A DNA stretch of 44,850 nt, from assembly GCA_905221605.1 (NCBI GenBank), contig CAJNDS010002076.1:656463-701312 (forward strand), given 5' to 3'. The translations under genes and the position numbers were made by a program. Shown here piece by piece: positions 1 to 14,100 of the stretch (position 1 is its first letter; each line of letters begins with the position of its first letter). The stretch comes from Symbiodinium natans. Lineage: Eukaryota; Sar; Dinophyceae; Suessiales; Symbiodiniaceae. Under the pieces are notes generated by a model. It did not search any database, was not told the DNA's origin, and worked only from the letters and a program-made list of their open reading frames with translations.

Positions 1-90
1 GGTTGCGGCCTAGCTTGGTGATGCTGCTCGTACTTGATCAGAACTCCCAATGCCCAAACCTCCGGGCAGAGCTGAAACCTCGCAGGATGA

Positions 91-258
91 CAAGGGAACT
101 ACTTGAAGGTTCGTCAGACCCCCAAGAACCTCCAAGTAGTGGAAGCTCCCTCGGAGGCGGAGGCAGCCTTCCAGCCCGGCATGGAGGCAGATCGCGACCC
201 CGGCGCGCAAAGTCCGCGGCAGGAGGCTGGGAGTTTCTCCATTGGGGGGGGATATACA
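91..258 (+). CDS. Possible exon, acidic low-complexity segment
   Basis: An open stretch without its own start codon lies between stops at 88 and 259. It reads VRQTPKNLQVVEAPSEAEAA and then continues rich in E, P, D and Q, ending in a GSFSIGG motif before a G run. Its charged composition is unlike the random frames around it, which is why I list it. No domain is recognised. It could be a linker exon of the ankyrin-type gene that begins further downstream, or an isolated chance frame. Splice boundaries were not resolved. Confidence 0.3.
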
Positions 259-2493
259 TGATTCGGCATAGACTGTTGTTGCATCTTACCTTGCAATATA
301 ATGCTATGAACCGTGCTTTTAGTTTTTAAACGGGAATGGTGGTGGCGGCAGCGGTGATGGTGGTATTTGTGTTAGGCATTTGTGCCAGGTAATGGTAAGA
401 CATCTGTTGATGTGTGCATCGCGTCCACCCTAACCCCCCCCTCCCTATCAGTTAGGCTGGAGGTTTTTGCTCTCAAAATGCACCCCCCTTTATTGGTGAG
501 GAAAGGGATTGGAGAAGTTAGAGGGTTGATTGAAAAAGAAACCGATGCCCCTCGTCTAAACCCCTCAATATGAGTTTGTGGAGGGTCTCCCTGCTACACG
601 AGGCGGGACTTCAAGGGGTTCCGAGTGCTCGAGGATTCATAATAAGTTCACATGATTCGGGGCTGGCAGCTGGGCGATTCTAGAGCTTTTTCGGCTTTAA
701 GGAGTCAGCCTCCATCAGCAACTGCAAACACCATGCCAGAATGCCTGGCAATATAGGAAAGCCACAATCCATGGAGTTTTCCCCGCGAGTTCACAATTGT
801 CAGTTCATGCTTCTCGAAATGCCCTCAGTCTTGTTCGGTATGGGTAGCTTGTTCCCACAGCGTTCGGAGGTCAGACATGCTCCGCATGAGCCCAGAGAAT
901 CCTTCGTCCTAGAGGCGTCGAACAAGTACGACGAGGCCGTCGGCAGAAACACAAGTGCTTCAAACTTCTTCGTTTGTGCTTGAAATTTCTGAAACCATCG
1001 AGCAAGTATATAGATGCCACACAAGCCGCCGTGTCCACATAAGGCACCCCTTTTTCTGATCACACATTGCTTGCCACGTCCATGTGAATCCTCAGAAGAC
1101 CTCTGTTTTGGAGAAGCCGCAGAAGCCCTGCACAGGGCTCCACCGCACTGAGACGTGCCGTGCGGCAAAGGCCGCGGACCCCCAGAAGGTGAGACAAATT
1201 GAGGCCAAATTGCCCCCCACTTCTCAAAGCTCTTCTTCCTGTCCTGCCATGTTCTGCCAGTCGGTTCGAAGGTCGAAGGTGGAACTGTGTGAGGTTTCAG
1301 CCACTGCTTGAGCATCTGGCAGGTCCGTCCTCTGGCTCCTTGTAGTAGTGTTGTGTAGACAAGACAGAGCACAGCCTGAAAAGTGCAGACGCCTTAAATG
1401 CCCATGTTTTGCCTGCCGTCGAGCACCGAACTACAAACATGACCGCGCACCATCCGAGAACAGGGCTGCTGGAGTTATCTCATTGTGGATTGTGCCTCAG
1501 CCACATGGCCGCCGATCAATGGAAGAGTGCCTTTCTCGCCGTGTGCCTCCAGAGGTCGGGCCCAGAAAGTTTTGTGCGAGGCAAAAGGTTTTTGCAAGTC
1601 TGTGGACTTTCTCGATCCTTCTCACCTTCATCATGACTGCACATGATCATGATCCAGCGATGCATTCAACAAATCCTGTGCCCAGTGACTTCCAGCCGCT
1701 GACAGAGCTGCTGTCACAAGATCACAAGCCCCTGGGCTCCAAAGATTATGGCAATGCGTAGCAGGAGACGGCAAAAGGATTGCTGCTTAGAGTGTGAGGG
1801 GTCTAGCAGGCAGTCGTTCTTGAAAGTTCGTGAGCAGTGGACGCCGCAATTAGTCCTGGAGTCTCGTTGTTTCCGCCTCATCATTGCTGGAGCGGGAAGA
1901 AAGGGCCTTGCAAGTTAGTACTTTTACTGAGGCTCTTTCAATACGATGTAGAAAGTAGTGTATTTTAGCGACGCGGCCTATTTTGCTACTGTTTGGCCAG
2001 GTGAAATTGAATAACAAAATTACTGAGTGAAGCCAATTCACGGGCAGGAAGCAATCACAAAATAGTAAGGAACATGCATCAATTTGACATCATCACCGGC
2101 CCGTGTAAAAGCCCATTTCAAGGCCAGATGAAAAGATATGAATGATAAAGGGAAGGGCTTATCCATTGACACAACTGTCGGACTTCAGCAACACGCCCCC
2201 CCCCCCCCTTTCTTTCTTGCTTAGGAGCAGTGGCATCAACGAAGCCAGCATCGACTGGGAGGGCGTGTTTCTGACTCCTTTGCCACTTGGTGCATGAGGA
2301 CCATGCAGGATCAACACCTTGCTACAGTGGTTGAGTGGATAATCCTGTTCGACATGCATGCTCACGAATCGAACGATCATATCGAGGTTTTTACGACAGC
2401 GTTTTCGAGCGCACATGTCGTCATGAACAACAGATGTTATCGCTCGCTTTGCTTTGGCCGAGCGAACGCGATCTAACCATCTGCATGATGTAA

Positions 2494-2551
2494 TTATTGT
2501 TCAAGATTGCCCAAGGAAGAGCTTATTGTTCAAGATTGCCCAAGGAAGAGC
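2494..2551. repeat. Perfect tandem duplication of a 29-bp unit
   Basis: Two identical 29-bp copies follow each other directly, each containing TCAAGATTGCCCAAGGAAGA. The lack of divergence suggests a recent duplication. Confidence 0.95.
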
Positions 2552-2793
2552 AAACGCAGACGGAGTAGTCAAGAGCCCATGCTGTAAGTTCCACTCAACC
2601 TTGAGTGCAAAGGTTTGTCGCCTCTCTGCTACGGCTGGAAGATCAGCTGCAGGGGCCCTGGCGGTTATGTTTATTGAGATTCCGGCAAAGATATGCTGGT
2701 CCCAGTCGGGCATTCTTGGCACGATCTACCACGGATTAATACAAGCTCATGCCTAGTGCACCCACAGACATTTACCCGAGTAGAAATTTGAGA

Positions 2794-2831
2794 TGTGTGT
2801 GTGTGTGTGTGTATTTGTGTGTGTGTGTGTT
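2794..2831. repeat. GT dinucleotide microsatellite
   Basis: A run of GT repeats interrupted once by TATTT. It lies upstream of the first ankyrin exon. Confidence 0.95.
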
Positions 2832-2950
2832 GTCGCCTTCCGCCTTCCTGTTCTGAAGAGCAGACATGCGCACAGCAGCGTTTTTGATTCAACCCTCCAC
2901 CCCTGATCCCAGAAGCCCTATACCTCTAAATGAGTAGCCCTGCCTGATAG

Positions 2951-3015
2951 GCCCCAGCTGGTGGCAGCGGGAGCCGATCCCAATGTGCAGTGCTTCTACG
3001 CAGGCCCAAACAAGG
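2951..3015 (+). CDS. Ankyrin exon (AGADPN loop)
   Basis: Follows ..GATAG and reads PQLVAAGADPNVQCFYAGPN. The AGADPN turn is the hallmark loop joining ankyrin helices. The end, after AACAAG, joins well to the next exon (GLFCSPLHGAAL), but the donor there is GG or GC depending on a 1-2 nt placement I cannot resolve. Confidence 0.65.
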
Positions 3016-5078
3016 GGCAAAAGCTTCGGCTCATTTCGGCTCTTTTGGGAACTGGGAGTGATCGGGTATAGCGTTAACGAGTGTAGCGTGTAGTGCAGCC
3101 TTCTGACTTGAGACGAGAGCGACAAAGATACCCCGCTTTGGACCTCCAAGCGAATTTTCCCAATCACCCTTCCCCTCACAGCAACTCTTCAGCCTCGCCA
3201 GAAGTCCTTGTTGGATAGTGCGCCCTGCCAGCCTGTTGTCATGCAACAGTAGTACAGAGCCTGAATTCGGCACAACTCTGCTAGGCCTCTTCTGCTCGCC
3301 GCTTCACGGAGCGGCCTTGCGCGGGGACGTCGCGGTCGTGGAGGCGCTCTTGGCGGCAGGAGGCCTGCTTGGGCTGTTCAAGAGGGGTAGCTTGTGAGCA
3401 TTGTACGTTGGGTTTCGTAGCTCGCCTTGGGTTGATGGGGCACTTGGTAGGGACTGTCAGGCATTTTCAGGGGCCAACACCTCTTGAGAGAGCCGTGGAC
3501 TAGGTGTTGGCTTGAAAAGTTTAATTGCCTCAAGAGCAGCTGTGCAGGCGACATTTTCGCGGAGGCAGAGGCGTCAGAGGGCGGTTGATGCAAGCTTCAC
3601 GGCCCCACTGTCGAATTGGCTTCACCTGTCGTCTGGGGGCATGAAGTATAGCACGACGCATGCTTCCCAACCCTTTAGCGTGCAGGCCTCCGCAGTGGAG
3701 GGCGAAGTGGAGACACTGGCGCATACCCTGATGGGCCTCCACGCGCTGCATGTCCACTTGCTTAGAGCATTCATTGAGCCACATTTGCGAATGTTTTCCG
3801 GCTGTCATAAGCTCTATAATTAGATGTTGTGGTGGCTTGGCATGGTTGGCACGGTACTTGGCGGGCTGGTGCTAACTTGCATCGCTTTGTGGCACTGATC
3901 CAGGCTGTTGCAGCAGCCGATTCTTGCATTTCGGAGCATGATCTGGGATGAATTTTCTGGGGTGAAGCTCTCACAGCGGGTCTTTCGGACACAAATCCCA
4001 TGTAGCCCTGCAGGGTCGAGGGTTTCAAGGTTTTACGCTCGGCACATGGATCAGGAATATGGAAGATCAACAGTCGGTACCTGCGCCTATCGAGAAGACA
4101 ACAGCCACATCGAGTGTTTCCTTGGGACGCGGTGCTGCATTCGACAAGATCAAAAGAAACAGTGCCGAAGGCGTCAGCTCCCATCAGGTTTAGTCTGTTT
4201 TGTGATGATAAGGAAACGCGGCATCCAGAATGGGGTTGCGCATCTGTCGATGCGCAATCTCGTTGGTCATGTGTGAACATCAACCAGCAGCCTGGGGGTG
4301 ATGTATTTACACGGCTCGATGTGTGCCAACACCCCTCCCCCCACCCCGCCAGTAATTGACAAATGGGCACGGACTGCAAGGTCTTGGTGGCCAAGGACAT
4401 CTACAGCGAGGAGGTCGGACCCTGCAGCATCCTGTAGCGTCGTGTAGCATGCCACTTTCTCATGCAAATGGAGCCCTTGACCCCTTTACCCCGGAGGTCT
4501 ACCGGCTCCTGATGAGAAGAGGGCTGAGGCTCAGCTCCTGCTGCCTCCAAAGACGAGGCCCGCCGGCTTAGATTCTGACATCAGTTGCTACAGTCTCAGT
4601 CTCCAGGCATATGGCTGAACACAAGCAATGCCCTGGGTTGGGTTGCTGAGAATCATTGCATATCAGATGTCATATGCGTGTTTTGCCATCCATCATGGCT
4701 AGCTATAGAACGACCTATAATATTAATAGTGGTATGAATACTGAAGTTAAAGGCAATGAATACACGCACACACACGCACGCACGCAATCACGCGCGCGCG
4801 CGCGCGCGCGTGTGCGTGTGTGTGTGTGTGTGTGTGGTGCGTGTGTGCGTGTGTGCTGTGTGCGTGTGTGCGTGTGTGCGTGTGTGCTGTGTGTGCGTGT
4901 GTGCGCGTGTGTGTGCGCGTGTGTGTGCGCGTGTGTGCGAGTGCGCGTGCGCGTGGTGCGCGGGTGCGCGGGTGCGCAGCGCGTGCGCGCGTGCGCGCGG
5001 GCGCGCAGGCGCGCGTGCGCGTGCGCGTGCGCGTGCGCGTGCGCGTGCGCGTGCGCGTGCGCGTGTGGGTGTGGGTGT

Positions 5079-5114
<36 letters not shown>

Positions 5115-8100
5115 CTGCGATCGGTGCGCGCACGCAAGTTTCGACAACGCTCAGCTTTTAACAGGCTGTTAAAGCCAAGCCAAAGTGGCCAGCTCAGGTG
5201 GTGAAATTCCTGGCTTACTTCTCCCAAGGCTGGACGACATGCTGAAAGCCAAAGAACTGGCCAGATTGGCGTCTTAAAACGATTGCCCCTGCATCTCCAC
5301 CCACCATCATCCCTTAAAGACCTCGCATACAGCTAAGTTAGGGCTTGCTGCTGCCTCGAGGCTGCTGGGCAACCAGCATGCTACGGAGGAGCGCCTGGAT
5401 AGGCTTCTGGGCGAGGAGGCCAGCAATGGATACAAAGAGCCGTGAAGCACACTCAGCTTTGAACCCTGAAGCGGAGAAAGGAGTGAAAAGATGATCAGGC
5501 TGGTGGCCTGAATTTTTCCAGGCCCCTGTGTCAGGTTCAGCTGATCATTCGTTCGGCCGGCCTCGCCCACGACCTCAACGAATTCTTGGAGGCACCCCTT
5601 TGTAGGCTGTTATTGGCAGTGGAGTGGGCGGGAAAGCTTTCTGCTTTAATTCGTGCCGCAACGTGTTTTTTGTGCATTGCAGCTTCAGGTGGTGTCCGTC
5701 CTGCGGCGCGACCATGATGCGACCTGTCTGCCCGGGAAACGGGGAAGTGAAATGATGATAGTGATGTCCGCCGTCACAGTAGATCAACCCTCGGTGGCCT
5801 CAGGTGACATACAGATGTGCCAATGACATCGACTTCCCTATCAGGGAGCCGGAGCCTGAAGGCTCTGAGAACGCAGGAGCTGTTTGGTGCATGGAATGTT
5901 TGACTTTGGCCTAAAGTTATCGAAGCCGAGGCTCGATGCAGAGCTAGTGCACCCTTCGTGCCCCCCCCCCCCTTCCAAGCCTGAATCTGTGCGGGATGCG
6001 GGAAGGACGAGAAGAGGAGGCGCCCACGGCATTGCTCTTCGCTGCGCAGGCACTCTTCAGGGCAATAAAGCAATCTCAAGCGGATGGGCTGTGGTCACTC
6101 TTCATGATTTGTCCCTCAGGTGGCTCTGGCCCTCGAACAAAGAAATGCGGAATACTGTGGACAGAGGGAGAGTTGAGAGTTGTCACAGCGAAATCAGTTG
6201 AATCTTCCAACCTTATAAACGATGCACTTTGGGGGTTCCAAGGCCGACTGGGTGGCTTCTGGGCCCTGATGCAGTCAGTTCCCGCAGACCAACACTATCT
6301 CCAAGAACAAGAATTCCAGCGCGACAGAGCACGACAGAGCACGACAGAGCACGACACAACAAGAGCACTAGCCACACAGTCATGTAAACGACAGAGCTGC
6401 TTTGCACCCTGATTGAACCCTGCCTTCATTCGGCACAGGCGGGCCGTTGCGAGGCCGTTCGGCTGCTGTGCCTTGGGGGCAGCATGGCGAGGTTTTTTTG
6501 GTTCCTGGATGCGATGAACTCAGAATTCAGAACATCAGATAATTCGAATTCTTTGATGCCAGGCACCGTGGTTGCTTTGGAATGCCTGTCCCGACATTCT
6601 AGGCAACAGGCCACATGCTAAAACCCCACGGCCCCAAGCACAAGCAGCTGTAGATGGCGTTTGAGATTGGACGCCTTTGAAGCATTTTTTCGGCCGTCAG
6701 GGATCAATAGAAAGGCACTCCGACCATCTCATAAGGCTCTATGCCGGTGCCGATGCTGCTCGAAGTATGCGGCAAGTGCTGGCCATGGACGACAGGCAGC
6801 CAGTGCGAAGCTGCAGCCATGGCATTCTTGCCTGCTAACCTGCGCAGCGTTTTCGTTCTTCCAAGCAATTGGGTGGTTTCAAACTCAAGGTGCTCATCGG
6901 GCGCTGCATGTGTTAACAACCACCGTTCGCCATGCTGCCAACGCTTTTCAGTGCTGCAAGGCGAGTGATGTTGCTACAAACCCAAGCCGTGCAACTGGCA
7001 GCTCGGCCGCGAAAAGACCTCTCAACTCCACTCGACTCCACAGTACTCCACATATCCATCATCTTGTTCACTTTTGTCCGACTCTGTCTCTTCTCAAAAG
7101 GCAGCGACTCCCAGACGCGTCCCCGGACTCGCCCCCCCGACTTTCCGACTTCTTTCCTCAGGCCGTCCTTCGCGGGGATCTGGTCATGGTCGAGCAGCTG
7201 CTGTTTTTCGACATTAGCCCCGATCTCACATGTGCCCTCCACGCAAGCAGAGGCACGAAGCATAAGAAATAGAGGCTTCGGAAGTGGTGTTGTAAGGGTG
7301 GCAGTCTTAGGACGGAAACAAAGTCCAGGCACGACTCTCGCCTCTGCATTGCAAGCTCCTATCAAGTCTGGTCAAGTGGAGGGCAGAAGATCACCTCGTT
7401 GCTTATACACGTGTTGGTACTGATGTGAAATCGAGGTTCTGGTAAAGTCTTCTCCGGCCAGGACAAGGAGCCACTCCGCTGAGATAGGTGAGATTGGTTC
7501 GAGCCATTCCGAGCCTGCTTTAAGCTGCTCGAGATTAGGCCCCTAGAAGGCCCCTAGATCCCCAAAAACTTTTTAACAGTAACAATGACACCGGGAATCT
7601 CGGGATGTGCCCAGCCCAGGCTGTGCGAGGAGTGGACAGGTCTCAGCTTGCTTCACCTTGTGGTGCTGAGCCGAAGCTACGTGCCCCGGCTCGCTGAGGG
7701 ATCCCACAACCTCCATAAGCTGAAGATGCCAAAGGGGGCCTGCAAAGAAGAAGCCCCAGAGAGTGTCGCGCTCCAAGGATCTGGTGGAGCCCATGAAACA
7801 GCTGGACTGCCGGCTCGAGGCGTCCCTCTTTGGCCGGATGACGGTTGGGTTTCGCGATCATGGATGTTGCGTTTACGCTTGAGGGACTTGGGGGCTTTTG
7901 GGTGCTGTATGCTGGGCAGGTCTGCCTGTCAGATCTACCAGCTCACGGTATTATGATGACTCCATCCCTTGGTTGATTCGTGCTATCTTGAAGTGAGAGT
8001 GCAGCAAGAAGTATCGTCGCATCTCTTGCTCTAGACCCGAAAGTCCTAACCGACCTAATTTCAACAAACCCTCAAGGCAGTGGCAAAACAGCGCCTCCCC

Positions 8101-11100
8101 GACGGCACTGTCACAGAGGCCTCCGCCGATTGCATAGGAGCTCATAGGCAGGGTTTTAAGTGGTTTGGGGTGTTTAGGACGGCTTTAGGAGGTTCAGGGA
8201 TTTCGATAAGTTCGATACGTGTTCGATACGTGTTTTTTGGTTTCAGTGGCTCGGAGTGCCCTAAGACTGTCCAAAAGCAAGCTGTTCTGCTGATTGTAGC
8301 ATCCAGGTCACGCCACTCCACCTGGCCGTGCTCATGGAAGATGCCAAGGCCTGGCTTTGTGACGTAGGCAGTCTGTGTATGCATGTCTTGCTTTAGGTCA
8401 TCTAGGTTGGAGGAATAATATTAAGAGCTGGCGATTCGGAGCTCTTGACACCTTGCCCAGTGTCTACCCCACAAGAGTAATTTCGGAACATTGTGAAGTT
8501 TTGACCGCTTTTCGCACCGCCACCGGATGGCAGGGCTGCACGCGCTGCATTGATTGCGGCGCGGAGGTGACTGAAACCATCCGCGAGGCTGGACGCTGCA
8601 GGAAAATATAGGTGGAGACGACATGTGAACAATGCGTATAACAGAAACGAGAATGTGTCGATATACAGGTATTTACAGACACGACCAGAAGTTCTGTATC
8701 TCCTTTAGATCAATAACCCCCTCAAGCGGCTAAGACTGCTTTGTGTTCACGGCCAAGAGCTCAAGGCTGCCCTGCAGCGGCGACCGCTTCGGGAGATGTT
8801 CGGGGGTTCCTCGCCCATCAGCCTCCAGGTTCGGCGAGCCACTACAAGAGATGTCAAAGGGTTTGCGGGCTGTTTTGCGCTGGTGTGTAGTAGGTAGTAT
8901 TGTGTTTGTTTGTTCTGTTTCATTTTTTGGTGGGTGGGGGGGGGGGGGGGATTCCGAAACCTTGAAGACACGAAGCCAGGACCCTTCGAACACGATGCTT
9001 GAGAGCTCATCTCTGCTGCAAGCTTGGCTCACAAAGCCCAGAAACACCCCGCTGTATTTATTGTACAGAATCCGATAAGCCTTGAACGCCCCATGACTCA
9101 ACAGGAAGCTTCCAAAGCCCAGCCTGAACCCTTCAACTTGCCTCTAAACCGAAACCCTTAAACGCTTAAACCGCTCAACGCGTTCAAGCCGCCAGGATTG
9201 GGTGGAAGCCATACTCATGGGCCCGGAGACTTTGCAAGAGCTGCTAGAGCAGCGCACAGACCTGAACAAGGCCGAAGCTAGGAGAGCTGAGGGTTTGAGG
9301 TTTGGCAGGTCTTGGGCTGGTGAAACTTTCGGTTCCATGGCCTATGCCTGACAATCCCAGTGGCAGGCCTTTGCCTGGCCGATATCAGGAGAGGAGGCCA
9401 AAGAGCTCTTGGAAGGCCAGTGCCCCTTGCTCGGATGTGAGTTTATCTTGTCAGCGCCTCCTTCGACTTCTGGGATTCACTTCGGGAATTCTCTGCTACC
9501 AGTAATGGCTACTTAGCGGCTCCTTTCCCTTGTGGCAATTTGCTCAGATGGTCAGCAGAGTCATCAGGCACACCCCCTCCCTTCTGTTGCTTGCATGAGG
9601 GAAGCCGCCGTGTGATGTCGTTGAAAATTTAGAAGTTTGGCAAACCGTGCAGCAACATTCGAGACACTCTGCGTTTTGAATTCTGGCAGGCAAGGCCCTC
9701 TCCTCCTCGGCAACGACCGAGAGGCCGTCCCACAAAGGAGACTTTGGTTTATGAGCTTCCAGATCCCTAGAGCTGGAATCAGTGGGCAGAGTCTGAGAAT
9801 CTGCTGTCGCAAGTACCCGGCTACAAGTCTGAAGCAAGCTGCTTAGCTTCAAGGTGTTGCTTGTGCAGCCCTCATCCCCAGAGCGGACTTGATTCCGGAC
9901 TTCCCTGAGCCAACGTCCCCGCAGATCGCTTAACTTGAGCTCTCTGATAGCATCTCCTTTTGAGAGGCTGGTGGAGGCCTTTTGCAATGGGCGGACAGCC
10001 TTTGATGGCATTCGCCCGGCGATTCTGGCTAGACATTCAACGCTCTGGTTGGGCTTGATAAAATGCTTTGAGGGATGCTGGACGAACTTCTTTCGATGAA
10101 GCTCGGGTTTACAGCAGGTGTTGGTTTTGGCGTCTAACTTCGGCTGGGACATTGAGATTCAAGGGGCGCGCCCTTGAAGAGCAGTGCTGACGCTGAGCTG
10201 GATGCCTGCCACTGTACCTTGCAATGCAGCGTGCGTTTACGTCTTTATGTGGTTTCTTACACTATGGTATGAGATGCTATGGTATGATACGATGCGATCG
10301 ATTGACAGGTGCGTGTTGTGCACTGGCTGAAACATTCACCATGGCCTTAAACGCGTTTCAACCTGCCGAAACACCCCAGGTCCTACAAGCCCTAATCAAT
10401 GCGCAACGCCCCAAACGTCCACAAACCCACCTAAAAACCCTAGACCTTCAACCTGGCAACTGCAGGAGAAAAAATCTTCAAAAGGGAAATTGCAGCAGCA
10501 AGAGCTATCAAGAGCTGCTCTTCTAAAGGAAGCAGCTGAAGCAGCCAAAGCAGGCTAGCCATTCCGCATGAGGGGCCAGTCCAATCACATGCGTGTGGTG
10601 CGATTGCTTCTATATTTGGTTGACACTCCATTGTGCTGTCAAAGCACGAGTCCGTTGCTCTGGTTTCCACTGTTTATTACTTCTTGCCGCGCCCAGCGAC
10701 AACTTGCTACGACTTGCTGCTACTGCTACTGCTGCTACTGAACGCTGCGGCTATTCCTGCCACTGCAAGTCAACTACTAGTTGTCGGGTCACAGCAGACA
10801 TGACTTGACTATTCAGAAGCATACTCGTGCTTGACTGGACGTCTTGCACATTGAATGTGTCCGGCGCAGCACTTCACTGCTCTGAGCAACACAGTAGCTC
10901 TGCTCCTGCACCGATGGTTTTGCGGCTCTTCTTCGTTCTTCTGGCATGTCCGCCACTCGTTCAGGCTCCATGCGAGGCAGGTGTATGTCCGGAGCACGAT
11001 GGTCAGGGAATGATCCAAACGAGCCACGAGAAGACGGCTGCAGATTTGCAAGCCGACCCGCGTCTGTGCAAAAACAACCCACACTGCGCCAGACGTTACC

Positions 11101-14100
11101 TTGGGGACAACTGCTGTCCTTCTTGGGATGCACAGCACCATCGCTACCAGTACCTCGAGTGCTGCGAGAGCCAAGCCTCCACTTCCTTTGCTGGGCCCCT
11201 TTCTCCAAAATGTGGGCTCGGGCAGGACGGGCATACAACATACATAGAGTTTACGAATTCGAATCCGAGACTGTTTATCATTAAGAAGATGGCTATCTGT
11301 CATCTCATTGCCAGGATTGGCGTACTCATATTCATTTTTTCACGCTCATGGCCTGATCGTTCATTCTTTTTTTGCAAGGTGGAGCGTGAGGTAAGATGCA
11401 CATACGATGTACGTCCTTGACTCGAAACCTTGATAAATGCGCATGGCTAGCGCTGTCACCGAAACATGGAGATTTTCGGTGCCACTCTAAAGCCAAGCAT
11501 GGCATTGCACGGAGAGTTGTTCTGCAGAGTTACGCCAGTTACGCCAGTTACGCCCCGCTAAAGACACGATGCCGATTTCAGCTTGGGCTCAAAATGTCTC
11601 AGCCGGGAGAAGCACAGAGTTTGTGCAGGGCACCAGACTTGGCTCAAAGATCGGAGAAACAATGGGCGGCAGTGCGCTTGAGTTTGTGCCGGTTCAGTAC
11701 ACGGCTTCGACCTGTAGATGGCAAGTTGCTTTTGTCTAAGTCAGGGAGGTTATGCTCGTCGCTCCAACCTCACTACCGAACCCCTAAACCCTATAAACGA
11801 ACTGTATAAGCCCCACTCACTGCAACTTCCAGATGTGCCAGGTGCACCTGGCAGTCGTCCTCGACCAACTCTGGGCTTTGTACCTTGAACCCGAGGGTTT
11901 AAGGTTTCGGGTTTAGGGTTGAGGGACCTGGGGTTTCCTCCAGCTGCAAGGTGTAGAGTTTAGATTTTGGATCTTATGGTCAAAGAAGCCCGAACCCAGC
12001 TGCAACCCTGAGGCAGGCGTTGCTGAAGGCGGGCGCCAAGCTGGAGGGCTTCGTGACCGAGGCAGTGATCAAGGGTTGGTTTCTTGGGCTCTCTGCTATG
12101 CACCAAAAGACAATCCCGAGCCGCAGAAAAAGGGAAAGAGTACATCTTGGGAGCTTCATTGAGCCCGCGTGCTCGCATTCTTGAAGGTCCCAATCCCTCA
12201 ATTTCATGCAGCCTGGGTGTGGCAGCTGGTGTTGTACAGCGACCCAGTTTGACCTTGTCCGATGGTTTGGTTCGTTTTTCGCACTCCTGCTCGCGCGATT
12301 AGCATTACTGATTTAATGCGTCCCTCGGCTGTAGCTTATCAGGCGCTCCTCGACCCCTTGGAGAATCCCAACCTGCAGGGGCTGGAGATGGACTGGGGTC
12401 TTCCAGCACATCTCCGCATAAAAGAAGCTGAAAGTATGTTCCGTCGGGATTGCTGGTACTGGTACAGCAGCTGAACTCATCCTAATCTTCACCCAGCCAA
12501 GTAAATCCCTGCTTCACCTCCAAGCGGAGCAGCATGCAAGTCCAGAAATGATGTAGTCGCATATTCAGATATGGATGCATGGTGATGTCTTTGCGTAGGC
12601 CGTCAAGTCACCCACAGCCTTGATCTATGCCCCACCCCCCTTCCCCCCTTTGCCCCTGCCTCCCCCCGGTGTGAGGACCTGGCGCTGCTGTGCGTGCGTG
12701 CTGCATCCTTGGAGATGCTGCGCGAGCTGCGCGACGAGGGGCTGTTGCCAGACGTGCCCCTCGGGCTTCTGACATGACCCCACGATTGTGTACGGACTTC
12801 CAGCTTTTAAGTACTTCAGAAGGCTAGGAAGCAGCAGTATATCCTGCAGAGGACGCATGCGTGCAGAAACCGTAGAAGCATGTGTTGAGGAACTATGCTG
12901 CGCCCCTGACACCGGACATGACGCCACCCTTCTTCCCTTGGCAGGCAGTTGAGTTGTTGGCTTGATTTGGCTTGCGTTTCCTGTCGGCCGCGCGGTGGCA
13001 GATGTTCAAAGGATCTGAACATCCGTACAATGCCAATAATTAATGCCAGGCAGTATCCGCCAATTCTGCATGGGCTTTGCAAACAGTGAGAAGCCATGAC
13101 TCTGGCCAATATGCTGATAGTTAGACTCGTAGGACCAGAAGGTTGTTCTACTCACACAGGTGGACGAGCGGACTTTGCCACAGCCCTTGTGGGCCTGGCA
13201 AGGCAGGGTCCTCAGAAGCATCAGGGGCACCGGGCAGGCAGATGTCCATGATTTTAGGGTCTACAAGGTCTACAAGGTTTATAAGGTTTATAAGGTTCAT
13301 AGGGTTTATAAGGTTTATAAGGTTTTAGGTTAACTCTTCAAGATTCCCGCGACAACAATCGGTGGCAGAATGTTGAAGTGTCACGGAACGCGCAGCAGCC
13401 AAGTCAGCTAACAGCCTAGAGTTTGACGAAGCCTCCAATTCTGTGAGTCTGCGCAGGAGTGCGATTAGAGTTCAGGGCTTGCGGCCTTTCCAGCGATGGC
13501 CCGTTTTTTGATGGAGTTCGAGGCGGCAAAGTTCGGCGATGCTGTCCTCTGCCCCTGTCCTCTGCCATCCTCTGCCCCTCTATGCACCTCCGGGCCTCGA
13601 GGCAAAGCTCATATCTCTACATCTGGGTGTAGGCTCACATAGGATGGTGTAGGCTCACAAAGCGTGCAAAAGACGCCGTTGTCGACTTTGCGCCTTGTCG
13701 GCCGGCATAGTATATCTTATATACCGACGAGGGGAAGCCCCTGATTGGCCCAAAAGACGTCAAAAGACCGTCCAAGGCTTGGCTCCACTCCACCTGGCGC
13801 TGCTGCTGGGAAGGAGGGATGTGGCTCTGCTGCTGGTGAGGCCTGACACCCGGCGTCCAGCTGCGGTGACAGTACAGCGCTCTTTTGTCCGATCATGTGG
13901 CATCAGATCAGTTCTGCGGTTCCAAGTTTGTGCAGGCTCGGTGCCAACCTCCTGCAGACAGTGGACCACGTTGCCATTGAGGCGACAGCGACAGCCAGAG
14001 CTAGGTGGATAAAATGTGCATGCGGCTTACATCTTGCCAAATCTTCTCAATCCAAAAGGCTCCTTGGCACTACTCCGTCACTGACAACTGCTTCAGAGGC

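Larger units (their letters stand above)
260..2940. other. Gene-poor stretch, no convincing exon
   Basis: I see no convincing gene here. All frames are short, and the longest (800-1372 on the minus strand, 190 codons) has no recognisable motif or signal. The stretch holds a 29-bp tandem duplication at 2494-2551 and a GT microsatellite near 2794-2831. It is probably intergenic DNA or a long intron. Confidence 0.5.

Noticed and set aside
3771-4400. 209-codon minus-strand ORF
   Set aside because: No domain, signal or splice context; a frame this long is expected roughly once by chance in this much sequence.
4656-5227. Several open frames of 110-170 codons on both strands over the GT/GC tract
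   Set aside because: They are poly-HT, poly-CV and poly-RA translations of a dinucleotide repeat, which stays open in every frame.
11579-11660. Possible dinoflagellate spliced-leader relict near TTGGCTCAAAG
   Set aside because: Only a partial match to the end of the spliced leader (TTGGCTCAAG) with an extra A and no upstream match.
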